Source: JALHOP01 sp964484195 (lineage in GTDB: Bacteria > Myxococcota > XYA12-FULL-58-9 > JALHOP01). Taken from it: DNA of 64,000 bases. Where the stretch lies: positions 39,864-103,863 of the forward strand of contig CAZAER010000017.1 of assembly GCA_964484195.1 (NCBI GenBank). The letters are read 5' to 3'. Shown here piece after piece: positions 33,014 through 41,766 of this stretch. Both the position numbers and the translations under genes were made by a program. Position 1 is the stretch's first letter, and each line of letters starts with the position of its first letter. The notes under the pieces were generated by a model that saw nothing but the letters and a program-made list of their open reading frames with translations, was not told where the DNA came from and made no database searches.

Positions 33014-34366
33014 TCACATGCTCGACGTCGAGCTGGTCGCGGCAGCCGAGGGTGTTGCGGGTTCCATAGCCGCCCCGGCAGGAGTCTCGGTGACCGCTCC
33101 AGTAAACGACGGCGGCGCGAGGCTCACTTCGGCGCGGTCGATCGCCAGGGCTTGTGCCCGCACCAGCGCTTGCAAATAGCCGTCTTGGTCGGCGATGAGC
33201 CCCGCGTTGGCTTCGAGCACTGACGCGAACGTCACCGTGCCGACTTGGTACTGGTTGCGCGTGCTCTCAGCGGTGGCCTCCGACTGCACGAGCAACCCCT
33301 CCCTGTAGAGGCGAATGGTATCGAGGGCGACGCGCAGCGCGATAGACCGCTGCTGGACGCGCAAGGCGAGCACCTGTTCGACCGCCTGACTGCCGCCGGC
33401 GCTGGCGGCCATGCGCGCTTGCGTCTCTGCCACGGAGCGGTCTTGTTTCGAGGCGGCGAAGATCGGCAACGCACCACCGACGGAGAGCAGCCACATCGGC
33501 GGGAAATCGCCGCCACGCGGCATGACGCCGGCGCTCACCGTAAGATCCGGAAGGTAGCTCTTGCGCGCGAGCGCGACCGAGCGCTCTGCTTGCGACACGC
33601 GCAGCCGTGCCGCTGCGAGCTCGGGGCTGCGGCGGTTTGCGTCCGCTAACACGGACGATTCGTCCTCGAGGACAGGCAGCGCGAGCTCGGCGAGGTGAGC
33701 CGACGTCGCGATCGGCTCGTTGAACGGATGCCCGCGCAGGCGATTGAGCGCCTGCAGCACCGTGTCCGCTTCCGCTTGCAGCACCCATCGGCGTTGCTTG
33801 ATGCGGTTGAGCTCGAGCTGGGCGCGCAGCACGTCGGACTGCGCGCCGGTGCCTGCCTCGTAGCGCGTGCGCGCGATGGCCGCCGATTTCTGCGAGATGG
33901 CCTCGAGACGATCGAGGAGGCCCAAGCGCTCGCGGGCGAGGAGGAGGGCGACATAGTCACGACGCACCTCGGCTTCGGTCGACAGTCGTGCGCGGGTGGT
34001 GGCAAGCTCGGCCTCGCTCGCGCCGAGCTCCGCGACCTCTTGCTTGAGGCCTCGCTTGCCGGGCCACGGGAGCGTTTGCGACGCCATGATCGAGTACCAG
34101 CTGGTCTCCATCTTGCCGATCTGCCAGCTACCAAAGCCGTCGTTCTGAACCCCGAGCTGCAGCATTGGATCCGGGAACGCACCCGCCTGCGGTACGCGCT
34201 CGCGCTCAGCCTGGGCGGTCGCTTGCGCCCGAGCGAGCTCGGGCCGAGCGGCCAAGCTCTCCTCGATGAGCGTCGCGAGCACCGCGTCCGTTGGCAGCTC
34301 GGCGAGCCAGGGGGCATCGGTACCTGGCGCGGCCGCGCTTGCCAGCGCGAGGAGAAAAAAAGCCAC
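33014..34366 (-). CDS. TolC/CusC-family outer-membrane efflux protein (system 1)
   Basis: 450 residues from GTG 34366, which is the only start possible because an in-frame TAG lies two codons upstream (this is the stop of the cupredoxin gene). The signal peptide is short (MAFFLLALASAAAPG). OEP repeats: ARTRYEAGTGAQSDVLRAQLELNRIKQRRW and STRNQYQVGTVTFASVLEANAGL. It forms the outer-membrane channel for MFP1/RND1. Confidence 0.87.
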   Translation of the reverse strand: MAFFLLALASAAAPGTDAPWLAELPTDAVLATLIEESLAARPELARAQATAQAERERVPQAGAFPDPMLQLGVQNDGFGSWQIGKMETSWYSIMASQTLPWPGKRGLKQEVAELGASEAELATTRARLSTEAEVRRDYVALLLARERLGLLDRLEAISQKSAAIARTRYEAGTGAQSDVLRAQLELNRIKQRRWVLQAEADTVLQALNRLRGHPFNEPIATSAHLAELALPVLEDESSVLADANRRSPELAAARLRVSQAERSVALARKSYLPDLTVSAGVMPRGGDFPPMWLLSVGGALPIFAASKQDRSVAETQARMAASAGGSQAVEQVLALRVQQRSIALRVALDTIRLYREGLLVQSEATAESTRNQYQVGTVTFASVLEANAGLIADQDGYLQALVRAQALAIDRAEVSLAPPSFTGAVTETPAGAAMEPATPSAAATSSTSSM

Positions 34367-34369
34367 GCG

Positions 34370-34966
34370 CTACTCGACGACGATGACGCCGCCGGGCATC
34401 CCCATGCCGCAGACGTACTTGATCTCACCGGCGCTCTTGGGAGTGAATGTCAAGGTGACCGCCTGATTGAGCGGGAGGTCGTGCTTGATCCCGTAATCGG
34501 GGATGTTGATCGCCGTGGCGCACGTCTTGTCGGTTTTCCGTGTGATGACGAGGGTGACGGGCTCACCCTTTTTCACCTTGATGCGCTCGGGCGCGAATCC
34601 TTGCTCCGTAACCGCGATCGTCACAGTTTGCCCGGCGGTCCGCGCGTGCTCGGCATGGTGATTCGCGGCTCCAAGCTTCACCAGGACCGCGACCGGCTCG
34701 CCGCTCCCATCCTTCTTCTTGGTATCGACCACGACCCGCGTCCCGACCGTCACGTCCTTCGCGGTCGCCGGTGCGCCGTCCTTTTCGTACTTGGTTTTTT
34801 CGTCGAGGAGGACCTTGACCTCGGGTTTGTCTTTGACCTCGACGATGAGGTTCGTGCTGGCGATGGCCTTGACTGTCCCCATGACGTGCTCGACGCCACC
34901 GTGAGCGAGGGCCGAGCTCGCATGGGTCAGCGCGAACATGGCCGCGAGGTATCCGATGACTTTCAT
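34370..34966 (-). CDS. Exported cupredoxin-like copper-binding protein with DUF5666-like N-domain
   Basis: 198 residues from ATG 34966 with AAGGAAA 5-6 nt upstream and a clear signal peptide (MKVIGYLAAMFALTHASSALA). The N-terminal half (HVMGTVKAIASTNLIVEVK...GTRVVVDTK) resembles DUF5666/OB-like repeats. The C-terminal half is a cupredoxin_1 fold: VTEQGFAPERIKVKKGEPVTLVI then EIKYVCGMGMPGGVIVVE, with a Cys and two Met as probable copper ligands. It is the first gene of the TolC-MFP-RND unit and may hand copper to MFP1, the role CusF plays in E. coli; no CusF is seen here. Confidence 0.85.
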   Translation of the reverse strand: MKVIGYLAAMFALTHASSALAHGGVEHVMGTVKAIASTNLIVEVKDKPEVKVLLDEKTKYEKDGAPATAKDVTVGTRVVVDTKKKDGSGEPVAVLVKLGAANHHAEHARTAGQTVTIAVTEQGFAPERIKVKKGEPVTLVITRKTDKTCATAINIPDYGIKHDLPLNQAVTLTFTPKSAGEIKYVCGMGMPGGVIVVE

Positions 34967-35000
34967 TTGCTTTCCTTTTTTTGGCTGAGCCGCCAGAGCG

Positions 35001-35801
35001 TCATTGGCCGTCGCGAAGTGCAACGAAACCCTGATAGCTTTCGACGAAGAGCTCCGGATGAAGAGGGACGGAGAGCGTTCGCTCCGTCCTCCAATGGTCG
35101 CGGATCACGTATCCGCAGTCCTCCAGAGACTTCACTAACTTCTGCTGGTTGAAGACGCGATAGGGGTTGTAGCTGAGCGCCGTGTTTTGCAGCGTGACGT
35201 AGTCGTCCCCGTCATACATGGGTGTGTTGTTGACGAGGACGACCTTGGGCAGCGCCTTCCATTTTTTCAGCAAGGTAGCCAGATCGTCTTCCAAATACTG
35301 CAAGACTCCGGACGCCAGCATGAGATCGCAGCCATCCGCTGCAGTGTTGTCGCTGGTGAATTCCAATGAGGAAGCGCCACTCTCTTGTGCGAATCGCCGG
35401 CCTTCTTCCACCGTCGTCGGGACGTCACAAACTATCCAGCGCAGATCATCGGCAAGCGTGAGTCGACTGCGGAAGCCGTAGAAGAGCTCACCCTTGTGGC
35501 CTCCGAGATCGAAAACTGTTCTCACTCCAGGCAGGAGCTGCGAGAGCCATAACAGGACGGCGTAGTCCGATATGAACAGCTTGCCGATGCGCTCGTCGTA
35601 CATCGTCGCGTGCGCCGGGGAGTCGTACCCGACACGAGCTGCTCGCGGCGCCGAGGCGGCGGCTTCCCCGAAGGAGGCAAACTTGCCGCGTACGCCATTG
35701 ATGAGCCGCGGAAAGTTGCGAAGGTTGCGAAGGTCGCGGAGCATACGACCGATCGGATAGGGCCGACCCGGGCGGACAATGGTGCGCATCATCTGGAGCA
35801 T
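35001..35801 (-). CDS. Putative methyltransferase, TIGR04325-like
   Basis: 266 residues from ATG 35801 (MLQMMRTIV...), although the frame opens at 35897. The SAM motif VFDLGGHKGELFYGF, WIVCDVPTTVEEGRRFA and ASGVLQYLEDDLATLLKKW follow the pattern of the TIGR04325 (LIC12133-like) methyltransferases that I know from sugar/surface polysaccharide loci. Here it is 34 nt upstream of the cupredoxin gene, in a metal operon. The substrate is unknown. Confidence 0.7.
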   Translation of the reverse strand: MLQMMRTIVRPGRPYPIGRMLRDLRNLRNFPRLINGVRGKFASFGEAAASAPRAARVGYDSPAHATMYDERIGKLFISDYAVLLWLSQLLPGVRTVFDLGGHKGELFYGFRSRLTLADDLRWIVCDVPTTVEEGRRFAQESGASSLEFTSDNTAADGCDLMLASGVLQYLEDDLATLLKKWKALPKVVLVNNTPMYDGDDYVTLQNTALSYNPYRVFNQQKLVKSLEDCGYVIRDHWRTERTLSVPLHPELFVESYQGFVALRDGQ

Positions 35802-35933
35802 GTCTTGTTGCCGACGCCTTTCGGCAGGCTGAAGCCGAATCGAGCAGATATCATGCCAGCAGCATGAGTCCAGCGCCCTGAGGCTCGGGCAGTCCACACG
35901 GATGCTCGGAGTGGACTGCCGTAATCCGCTTTT

Positions 35934-36344
35934 CTACGCGCTGGGCATTGATGCGAGCATCGCACGACATGCTTCTTCGCAGGCGCGGCACGAGCGCGCG
36001 CACACAGCGCAGTGCTGGTGGCGAGACGCGTGCTTGTCACACTCCTCAGCGCAGGCGCGACACGCGGCAACACACGTTTCAACCGTCATGCGTGTCACAT
36101 TCCAGGGGCCGGCCGAGCGCCCAATGATGTTGGCGGTGGCGGCACAAATATCAGCGCAAGTGAGATTCAGACTAATGCAGACCGCGAGCTCTGAGACATT
36201 TGCCTCATGCAGGCATGCATCCGCACAAGCGCGACAAACCTCGGCGCAATCGCTACAAGCTTCGATGCACGAAATGAGCTCGGACGACGCCGCCGAGCTC
36301 TTCTTTCGTGGATGAGCCGTCAACATTTCTGAAATTGCGTGCAT
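35934..36344 (-). CDS. Csp3-like cytosolic copper-storage protein (four-helix, Cys-rich)
   Basis: 136 residues with 18 cysteines, nearly all spaced as C-x2-C or C-x3-C along predicted helices (SCIEACSDCAEVCRAC, CADIC, ETCVAACRACAEEC, CAVCARSCRACEEAC). No signal peptide, so it would reside in the cytoplasm like Csp3 (Csp1 is exported). The core of the four-helix bundle can hold many Cu+ ions. Start ATG 36344 has GGAAG 6 nt upstream. It lies between the TRASH lipoprotein and the methyltransferase and would buffer copper that the ATPase and RND pumps do not remove. Confidence 0.9.
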   Translation of the reverse strand: MHAISEMLTAHPRKKSSAASSELISCIEACSDCAEVCRACADACLHEANVSELAVCISLNLTCADICAATANIIGRSAGPWNVTRMTVETCVAACRACAEECDKHASRHQHCAVCARSCRACEEACRAMLASMPSA

Positions 36345-36454
36345 GACGTTCTTCCCCCTGGTTTCGCTCTTTGTGAGCTACTCCAAAGCTGCGGGCGCCC
36401 AGGGGATGCGGCAACTGTGACCGCGCAACCCACCTGTGACCCGAAGCGTCACGC

Positions 36455-36859
36455 TCAAGGCGATGCTCCAGATGCAAACCGACGAAAGCTCGCCTCGCTT
36501 TCGAAGTACAGCACCTTGCCGGTCTCGTTGCGTGCGATGACCGCGATGGCCTTATCGACAGTGGCCCCGGTCACTGGGTCGCGGGCCGCTCGGACGGTCG
36601 GGTCGTTCGTGAGACGCCCCTTACACATCTCACAGCAGCCGTAGTATGTGCGTTCGCCCACCGCCACCGGGATCTGTGCGCTGGCCATGTATTGATCGTT
36701 GACCATGCACACTTCGCTCGGATTAGAAACGAGTGTGAGCGTCGCGCTCCCTTGGGGCGGGTCCTGCTTGGGCTGCAACGAGCTTTGCTCTACGGACTTT
36801 GTGCAGGACGCGAGAGCGATTGCGAGCAGGGCGGTGCGAAAATGAGTGGGGATCCACAT
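36455..36859 (-). CDS. TRASH/NosL-like lipoprotein, putative periplasmic copper chaperone
   Basis: 134 residues from ATG 36859 with a hydrophobic leader and lipobox LASC. The mature part has VCMVNDQYMASAQIPV, then YYGCCEMCKGRL and a FRRFASG ending, the Cys/Met arrangement of TRASH/NosL-type metal-binding modules. It is the first gene of the minus-strand run and divergent (134 nt) from the cytochrome c gene. Membrane-bound periplasmic metal binding is likely; the metal is inferred to be copper by context. Confidence 0.75.
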   Translation of the reverse strand: MWIPTHFRTALLAIALASCTKSVEQSSLQPKQDPPQGSATLTLVSNPSEVCMVNDQYMASAQIPVAVGERTYYGCCEMCKGRLTNDPTVRAARDPVTGATVDKAIAVIARNETGKVLYFESEASFRRFASGASP

Positions 36860-36993
36860 GCGGTAACTCCAAGCAGCGAGGCGCGGAAGAGGCGCTGCCA
36901 CTGGATATGCCTATGCCGTGCCAAGCACCAGGGGCCAGCGCAAACCCGGTACGAACCCTGCAGTCTCAGGCGCGGCATTGACCACTACGAGCA

Positions 36994-37608
36994 ATGAGCA
37001 CCATGGCACGCACTTCGTGGATTCGTTTCACGCTGAATCGTTTTGTCTTCGGATTGGGAATCATGACGATCGTCGTCGTCGTCCTGGGCGCTGCCTACGG
37101 CGTGCTGATGGTACGCAGCGGGTTTTCGACGCGCGAGCCACCAAGCGCTGCCGAGGCGGTCATCGCCCGCACCGCACGGCGACTGGCGGTTCCGCAGGCC
37201 ATGCGCTCGTTGCAGAACCCCCTCACGGCGAACGAGACCGTTCTTGCCACGGCCCGCGCACATTGGGGCGATCACTGCGCGATCTGTCACGCGGCTGACG
37301 GCAGTGGCAACTCGGAGATGGGCAAAAACACCTATCCGCCGGCGCCGGACATGCGGGCCGACGCTGTCCAATCGCAGACCGACGGGGAGCTCTATGCAGC
37401 CATTCAAAACGGTGTTCGGCTAACGGCGATGCCATCTTGGGGAACGGCCCGTGACGACGACCCTGACACCTGGGCCCTCGTCGCCTTCATACGTACGTTG
37501 CCCACCCTGACACCTGCGGCCTTGAAGGAAATCCAGGACGCGCAGCCGCGCTCGATGCATGAGATGGAAGAGGAGATGCGTGAGCAGGAGTTTCTGCGCG
37601 GGGACTGA
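36994..37608 (+). CDS. Membrane-anchored monoheme cytochrome c
   Basis: 204 residues. One N-terminal membrane segment (FVFGLGIMTIVVVVLGAAYG), a heme c site CAICH (about 94-98) and a probable Met ligand in RLTAMPSWG, typical of class I cytochrome c. The C-terminus is acidic (MHEMEEEMREQEF). It is divergent from the TRASH lipoprotein and upstream of the Met/His-loop propeller gene, suggesting a periplasmic electron-transfer pair. Partners are unknown. Confidence 0.85.
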   Translation: MSTMARTSWIRFTLNRFVFGLGIMTIVVVVLGAAYGVLMVRSGFSTREPPSAAEAVIARTARRLAVPQAMRSLQNPLTANETVLATARAHWGDHCAICHAADGSGNSEMGKNTYPPAPDMRADAVQSQTDGELYAAIQNGVRLTAMPSWGTARDDDPDTWALVAFIRTLPTLTPAALKEIQDAQPRSMHEMEEEMREQEFLRGD

Positions 37609-37630
37609 TCGACGACAGAGCGGCCATTGC

Positions 37631-37648
37631 TTCAGACCTGGGTCTGAA
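37631..37648. promoter_or_regulatory. Perfect palindrome between cytochrome and propeller genes
   Basis: TTCAGACC (37631-37638) and GGTCTGAA (37641-37648) are perfect inverted arms with a 2-bp spacer, 22 nt after the cytochrome stop. No T-tract follows, so an operator is more likely than a terminator. A second inverted repeat, AGGAGGCG (37714-37721) with CGCCTCCT (37742-37749), lies just ahead of the next start. Confidence 0.45.
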
Positions 37649-37773
37649 CACTGCCGCGAGCTGACACGCGCGCGCGGCACGCAGCGTGCAGGACGGGTAG
37701 CATCTCACCTTGGAGGAGGCGTGCGCTGCCGAAGTTGCGAGCGCCTCCTGCAATCGCCTATGGGGTCTCAACG

Positions 37774-38859
37774 ATGCGCACGCTCCACTCTGCACTCCTG
37801 GTCTCCGCCCTCCTTGGCCTGACCGCATGTTCGGGTCAGGGGGATGACACCATGAGCCTGCCATCTTCCCGCGCGGTGACCCCGGTGGCGGGGGACTCCG
37901 TGCTCGTCGTCAACGGCGGCGACGCGTCTGTTTCCATCATCGATGTTACGACGCACACGGTGGCCGCGACGGTTCAGCTCACCAACGCGTCGTTCCCGCA
38001 TCACCTCGCGTTGCGGACCGACCGCAGTGAGCTCGCGCTGGCGATCCCGGGCATGGACCTGAGCGCCGGTCATGGCGGCATGGATATGGGCGGCCATGCG
38101 GGCATGGACATGAGCTCCGACATGGAAGAGATGGTGGGCGCGGTCGCCGTGCTCGACGCACGCACGGGTGCGACACGGCGTGCGATTCGTCTGTCTGCAT
38201 CGAATCACAACGCAATCTTCAGCCCGAATGGCAACGAGGTCTGGACGTCGCAGATGCAGGCGAGCGGAGCGGTCGTGGTGCTGAACGCCTCGACGTTGCG
38301 GGAGCAAACACGCATCGCAGTCGGTGCCGAGCCCGCTGAGGTCACCTTTGACGGCATCGGGCGCTACGCGTTCGTGGCAAACGGCGGTTCGGATACCGTG
38401 AGCGTCATCGATGTGGAGTCCAAGAGCGTCGTCCGCACCATCGCCGTTGGCGACAACCCGGTCGGCGCCTGGCAGGGCGCGAACGGTATCGCCTACGTCG
38501 ACAATGAAACCTCGATGACGCTAACGGCGATTGATACCAGCACTCTCGAGATCGTCGGGACGTTCGATCTGGGCTTCATGCCCGGGATGGTGGCGCTCGG
38601 GCCCGATGGTCGCGTTTGGGTGACCGACGCCGACGCTGGCCGCATCGTTCGCTTCAATCCGACGACCAGGGCGCAGGTGGACGCTGCGTCGACCGGCGCA
38701 GGTGCGCACGGCATTGCCTTCGATGGCGCGGGCGCGACCGCCTATGTTTCCAATCAAAACGCCGGCACTGTGAGCGTGCTCGATGTGGCATCGCTCGCCA
38801 CGCGGGCGACCATTCCTGTCGGCGCCAAGCCAAACGGGCTGCTTTGGCGGTCGCAATAG
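37774..38859 (+). CDS. YVTN-type beta-propeller lipoprotein with Met/His-rich loop
   Basis: 361 residues from ATG 37774, chosen for its signal peptide and lipobox (LLGLTAC). Propeller repeats such as SVSIIDVTTHTVAATVQL, DTVSVIDVESKSVVRTI and GTVSVLDVASLATRATI run through the protein. One loop (about 92-120) reads PGMDLSAGHGGMDMGGH...GMDMSSDM, seven or more Met with two His, a motif type associated with Cu+/Cu2+ binding (compare CopC, PcoA). Its place beside a cytochrome c and copper genes supports a periplasmic copper role. Function unknown. Confidence 0.8.
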   Translation: MRTLHSALLVSALLGLTACSGQGDDTMSLPSSRAVTPVAGDSVLVVNGGDASVSIIDVTTHTVAATVQLTNASFPHHLALRTDRSELALAIPGMDLSAGHGGMDMGGHAGMDMSSDMEEMVGAVAVLDARTGATRRAIRLSASNHNAIFSPNGNEVWTSQMQASGAVVVLNASTLREQTRIAVGAEPAEVTFDGIGRYAFVANGGSDTVSVIDVESKSVVRTIAVGDNPVGAWQGANGIAYVDNETSMTLTAIDTSTLEIVGTFDLGFMPGMVALGPDGRVWVTDADAGRIVRFNPTTRAQVDAASTGAGAHGIAFDGAGATAYVSNQNAGTVSVLDVASLATRATIPVGAKPNGLLWRSQ

Positions 38860-38995
38860 CAGTCATCGGCGACCAACGTCGAGGCGTTCACGCGCGCGAG
38901 GCGGCGTTCTGGGGCAGCCACCGTCCCCGGTCAAAGCGTGACCGGCAGGGTCACTGCGTTCTCGAGGATCTTCTTCATCTTGTCGGCGAGGCGCC

Positions 38996-40123
38996 ATGAA
39001 CGGCCGCAGGTCACGATCTAGCAGATTTCACGCAAGCGAAGATGCTGTCACAGCCAGCGCGAATCTTCGGCCCGGAACAAACCTCTGCGAAGACGTGACC
39101 GAAGCCGTCGGCCGAGTTCCGATCGTCCGCATCAATCGACTGAGCCCTTTGTGCGGCAAGCACGAGCTTTTCCTCAAGCTCGAATCGTGCAACCCCGGTG
39201 GCAGCATCAAGGAAAAGAATGCGGTTTCTTTGATCAGAAGTGCGATTGCCGCAGGGCAACTTCACCACGGGGGCACCATCATCGAATCGAGCTCCGGCAA
39301 CTTCGGTCTTGGACTGGCGATGGTAGGCGCGGCTCTCGGGTACCGCGTCATCATCGTCGTGGACCCAAAGACGCCGCCACCTGTTCGGCGCATGCTGCAG
39401 GCCTATGGGGCAGAGCTTGTCGACGTCGATCCTGCGGAGGCGGATGGGTACGGCTCACTACAGAGTGCGCGCATGAAGAGGGCCGAGGCCTTGGCCAGGG
39501 AGATCCCAGGCGGCTGGTACGTATGCCAACACCTGAATCCTCGGAACCCAGACGCCCACGCCGAGTACACGGCACGAGAGATCGAAGCAGCATTCGATCC
39601 ACTTCCGGATGTTATCGTGGTTGGGGTAAGCACCGCCGGCCAACTCGCGGGGCTGACCACTTACTTCTCGGGTCGTCATCCACGTGTGCGATTCGTGGCC
39701 GTCGATGTAGCGGGCTCGGCCATTCTGGGAACGCCGAGGCATCCCTACAAGATGACGGGACTCGGTCTTTCCTTTACGCCTCCGTGCTTTGACGTCAACG
39801 TGCTCGAAGCCGCATATTCGGTAAGCGATAGACTCGCCTTTTCTGTTTGCCATCTCTTGGCGCGTCGCGATGGCTTGCTGCTAGGCGCGTCGACAGGCGC
39901 TATCGTCGCAGCAGGATTGGCGTACGCTGGCGGCCTCGAGCGGTGTCAGCGAATCCTCATGATCAACCCCGATCGCGGAGATCGTTATCTCGAGACCATC
40001 TACAACCCCGAGTGGCTAGCTGCCCAAGGCATCGAGTTGCTTGAGCCTGCGGCTCTGCATGAAGCTCTCTCTACATTGAAGCCCGTGCCTGCCGATGTTC
40101 TCATCAACGCCCGCAAGGCTTGA
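38996..40123 (+). CDS. PLP-dependent beta-replacing enzyme (cysteine synthase/SbnA-like)
   Basis: 375 residues. The PLP lysine is in NPGGSIKEKNA (about 67-77); ESSSGNFGLGLAMVGA binds substrate and phosphate, and GVSTAGQLAGL and LLGASTGAIVAAGLAY complete the fold. The gene resembles SbnA (N-(2-amino-2-carboxyethyl)-glutamate synthase of 2,3-diaminopropionate synthesis) in layout, since cysteine synthase proper usually has KDR after GGSI/V. The SbnB partner is absent. It overlaps the next gene, an exporter, by about 29 nt, which suggests a small-molecule product is made and exported. Confidence 0.75.
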   Translation: MNGRRSRSSRFHASEDAVTASANLRPGTNLCEDVTEAVGRVPIVRINRLSPLCGKHELFLKLESCNPGGSIKEKNAVSLIRSAIAAGQLHHGGTIIESSSGNFGLGLAMVGAALGYRVIIVVDPKTPPPVRRMLQAYGAELVDVDPAEADGYGSLQSARMKRAEALAREIPGGWYVCQHLNPRNPDAHAEYTAREIEAAFDPLPDVIVVGVSTAGQLAGLTTYFSGRHPRVRFVAVDVAGSAILGTPRHPYKMTGLGLSFTPPCFDVNVLEAAYSVSDRLAFSVCHLLARRDGLLLGASTGAIVAAGLAYAGGLERCQRILMINPDRGDRYLETIYNPEWLAAQGIELLEPAALHEALSTLKPVPADVLINARKA

Positions 40124-41417
40124 AGTGCCTGCCGCCCAATGTGCGGGTTCGGGTCGGCGTGCTCTTTGGCGTCAGTTCCTGCCGCTGTCTTTGAGCGACG
40201 TGGTCATGGCTCTCGTTGATCCTCTCGTCATTACGACGCTCGCTCACCTGCCGGAGGCCCGCACCAACATTGCGGCGGTGGGTGTAGCAAGAGCGGTCGC
40301 CGTTTTCTTCGAGAGCCCGATCATCATGGTGCTGCACGCTTCGAACACTTTGGCCCCGAGTCTTGTCTCGCGCCGAGCCATGGCCCGGTTCACCACCGTG
40401 GCGTTGTGTCTTTTGAGCGCTCTGCTCGCGGCCCTCACCGTGCCGCCGGTGTTCGCGGTGGTTGCAGAGCACGTCTTTGGAGTTCCAGACGGGATAGCGG
40501 GGCCGGCCCGCCTGACGCTCGTCTTGCTCATTCTGTGGCCTGCCGCAATCGGATGGCGTCGCTTCTTTCAGGGCCTTCTGATCCACGATGGCCGCGCGGA
40601 CGTCATCGCGCGTGCCAGTGTCGGCCGGCTGCTCGCTGTCGCGGCTGTTCTCGTCTGCGGATTTTATTCGCGCATGTCAGGTTGGACCCTGGCCGGGTCG
40701 GCGCTCATGGCCGGCCTGATCGTGGAAGGCGCTTGGGTGACAGTTGCCGCCTGGCGTTCCGGGGCGCTCCACTCGCCCGCTATACAAGCGATGCCTGGCC
40801 TGCCCGGTGACATCCGGGGTGTCTGGACGTTTTACTGGCCGCTGGCCAACTCCATGCTCGTTGTCTGGGGTGGCCGCGCTCTACTGCTCGGCGTCGTTGC
40901 ACGTGCGAACGACGGCGGGATCGCCGTACCTGCCTGGCTCGCCGCTTGGGGTTTCATCCTCGTCGTCGCCAATGCTACTCGCATGGTCCAACAGGTCATC
41001 ATTCGCAACCGGGGCGACAACGAACGAGTGCTCTTGAGCTTCGCTTTGACAGTTGGCCTCGCTGCATCGTTGGTTCTCTTGCTTGTTGCGAGCACCACGC
41101 CCGGCGTTGAAGCAATCGCCGCTTACGTGGGGCAAGACGACGATTTGCTGGCCGGCATCAGACCCGTGATCCTGCTTGGGTCGGCGATCCCTATTCTCGT
41201 TGCGTTACAGAACGCCCTCCAGGGATTTCTCATTCGCGAAGGCCACACGAAGCGCGTCAACACGGCCACTTGGCTTGGCACGGCCGTACTTCTGTCTTCG
41301 GCAGCGTTGGCGATCGAAATGGGACTCTCGGGAGCCATGGCCGCTGGTGCCGCCATGCTTTCGGCTCTGCTCATGGAAAATGTTTGGCTATCAGCGGCCA
41401 AAAGAAAGAGCGCTTGA
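40095..41417 (+). CDS. MATE/ANK-type multidrug or metabolite exporter
   Basis: About 440 residues and about 12 hydrophobic segments. The segment GWRRFFQGLLIHDGRADVIARASVGRLLAV and NALQGFLIREGHTKRVN resemble progressive-ankylosis (ANK)-like and MATE/MOP transporters. Start ATG 40095 overlaps the PLP enzyme; GTG 40125 just after its stop is an alternative. With SbnA-like enzymes the usual partner is a siderophore exporter, but the family differs, so the cargo is open. Confidence 0.65.
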   Translation: MFSSTPARLEVPAAQCAGSGRRALWRQFLPLSLSDVVMALVDPLVITTLAHLPEARTNIAAVGVARAVAVFFESPIIMVLHASNTLAPSLVSRRAMARFTTVALCLLSALLAALTVPPVFAVVAEHVFGVPDGIAGPARLTLVLLILWPAAIGWRRFFQGLLIHDGRADVIARASVGRLLAVAAVLVCGFYSRMSGWTLAGSALMAGLIVEGAWVTVAAWRSGALHSPAIQAMPGLPGDIRGVWTFYWPLANSMLVVWGGRALLLGVVARANDGGIAVPAWLAAWGFILVVANATRMVQQVIIRNRGDNERVLLSFALTVGLAASLVLLLVASTTPGVEAIAAYVGQDDDLLAGIRPVILLGSAIPILVALQNALQGFLIREGHTKRVNTATWLGTAVLLSSAALAIEMGLSGAMAAGAAMLSALLMENVWLSAAKRKSA

Positions 41418-41465
41418 CCGCTCAGACGGATCGCGCGGCTGTTGGCTTCCCGTAAGTGGCGGGCC

Positions 41466-41765
41466 AGAGCAGTGACTACATCGGCGGGCAGCAGATCGCA
41501 CCAGCGTGCTCGCAAGTCACGCTGGTATGAGCCATCGTGCCATCCGGGCAATGCGAGACCAGCATGCAGCTGCCGTCCATGTCGCACACGGATCCGACGC
41601 CGTCGTGTCCACGCAGGCTGGGTCGTCGTGGTACTCGCAGGGGCATGTGTGGGTCTCACAAAACGTGGCCTCTTCGGTGTGCTGGTCCGCGCTATCCTCC
41701 GGATTGGTTCCCTCCTCAACCTCATGACCATCTGTGCTTCCGTCGCGGGGCTGGAGCGGGACATT
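41466..41765 (-). pseudogene. Truncated, frameshifted copy of the TSP3 lipoprotein gene
   Basis: The minus strand reads DGHEVEEGTNPEDSADQHTEEATFCETHTCPCEYH...DPACVDTTASDPCA, closely matching the C-terminal third of the intact lipoprotein at 53320-53985 (DGHEVGEGTNPDDSADHHTEE). A one-base deletion after SDPCA shifts the frame; the next frame continues as MDGSCMLVSHCPDGTMAHTSV...CEHAGAICC. The start and all upstream TSP3 repeats are missing. Confidence 0.85.
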
Positions 41766-41766
41766 T

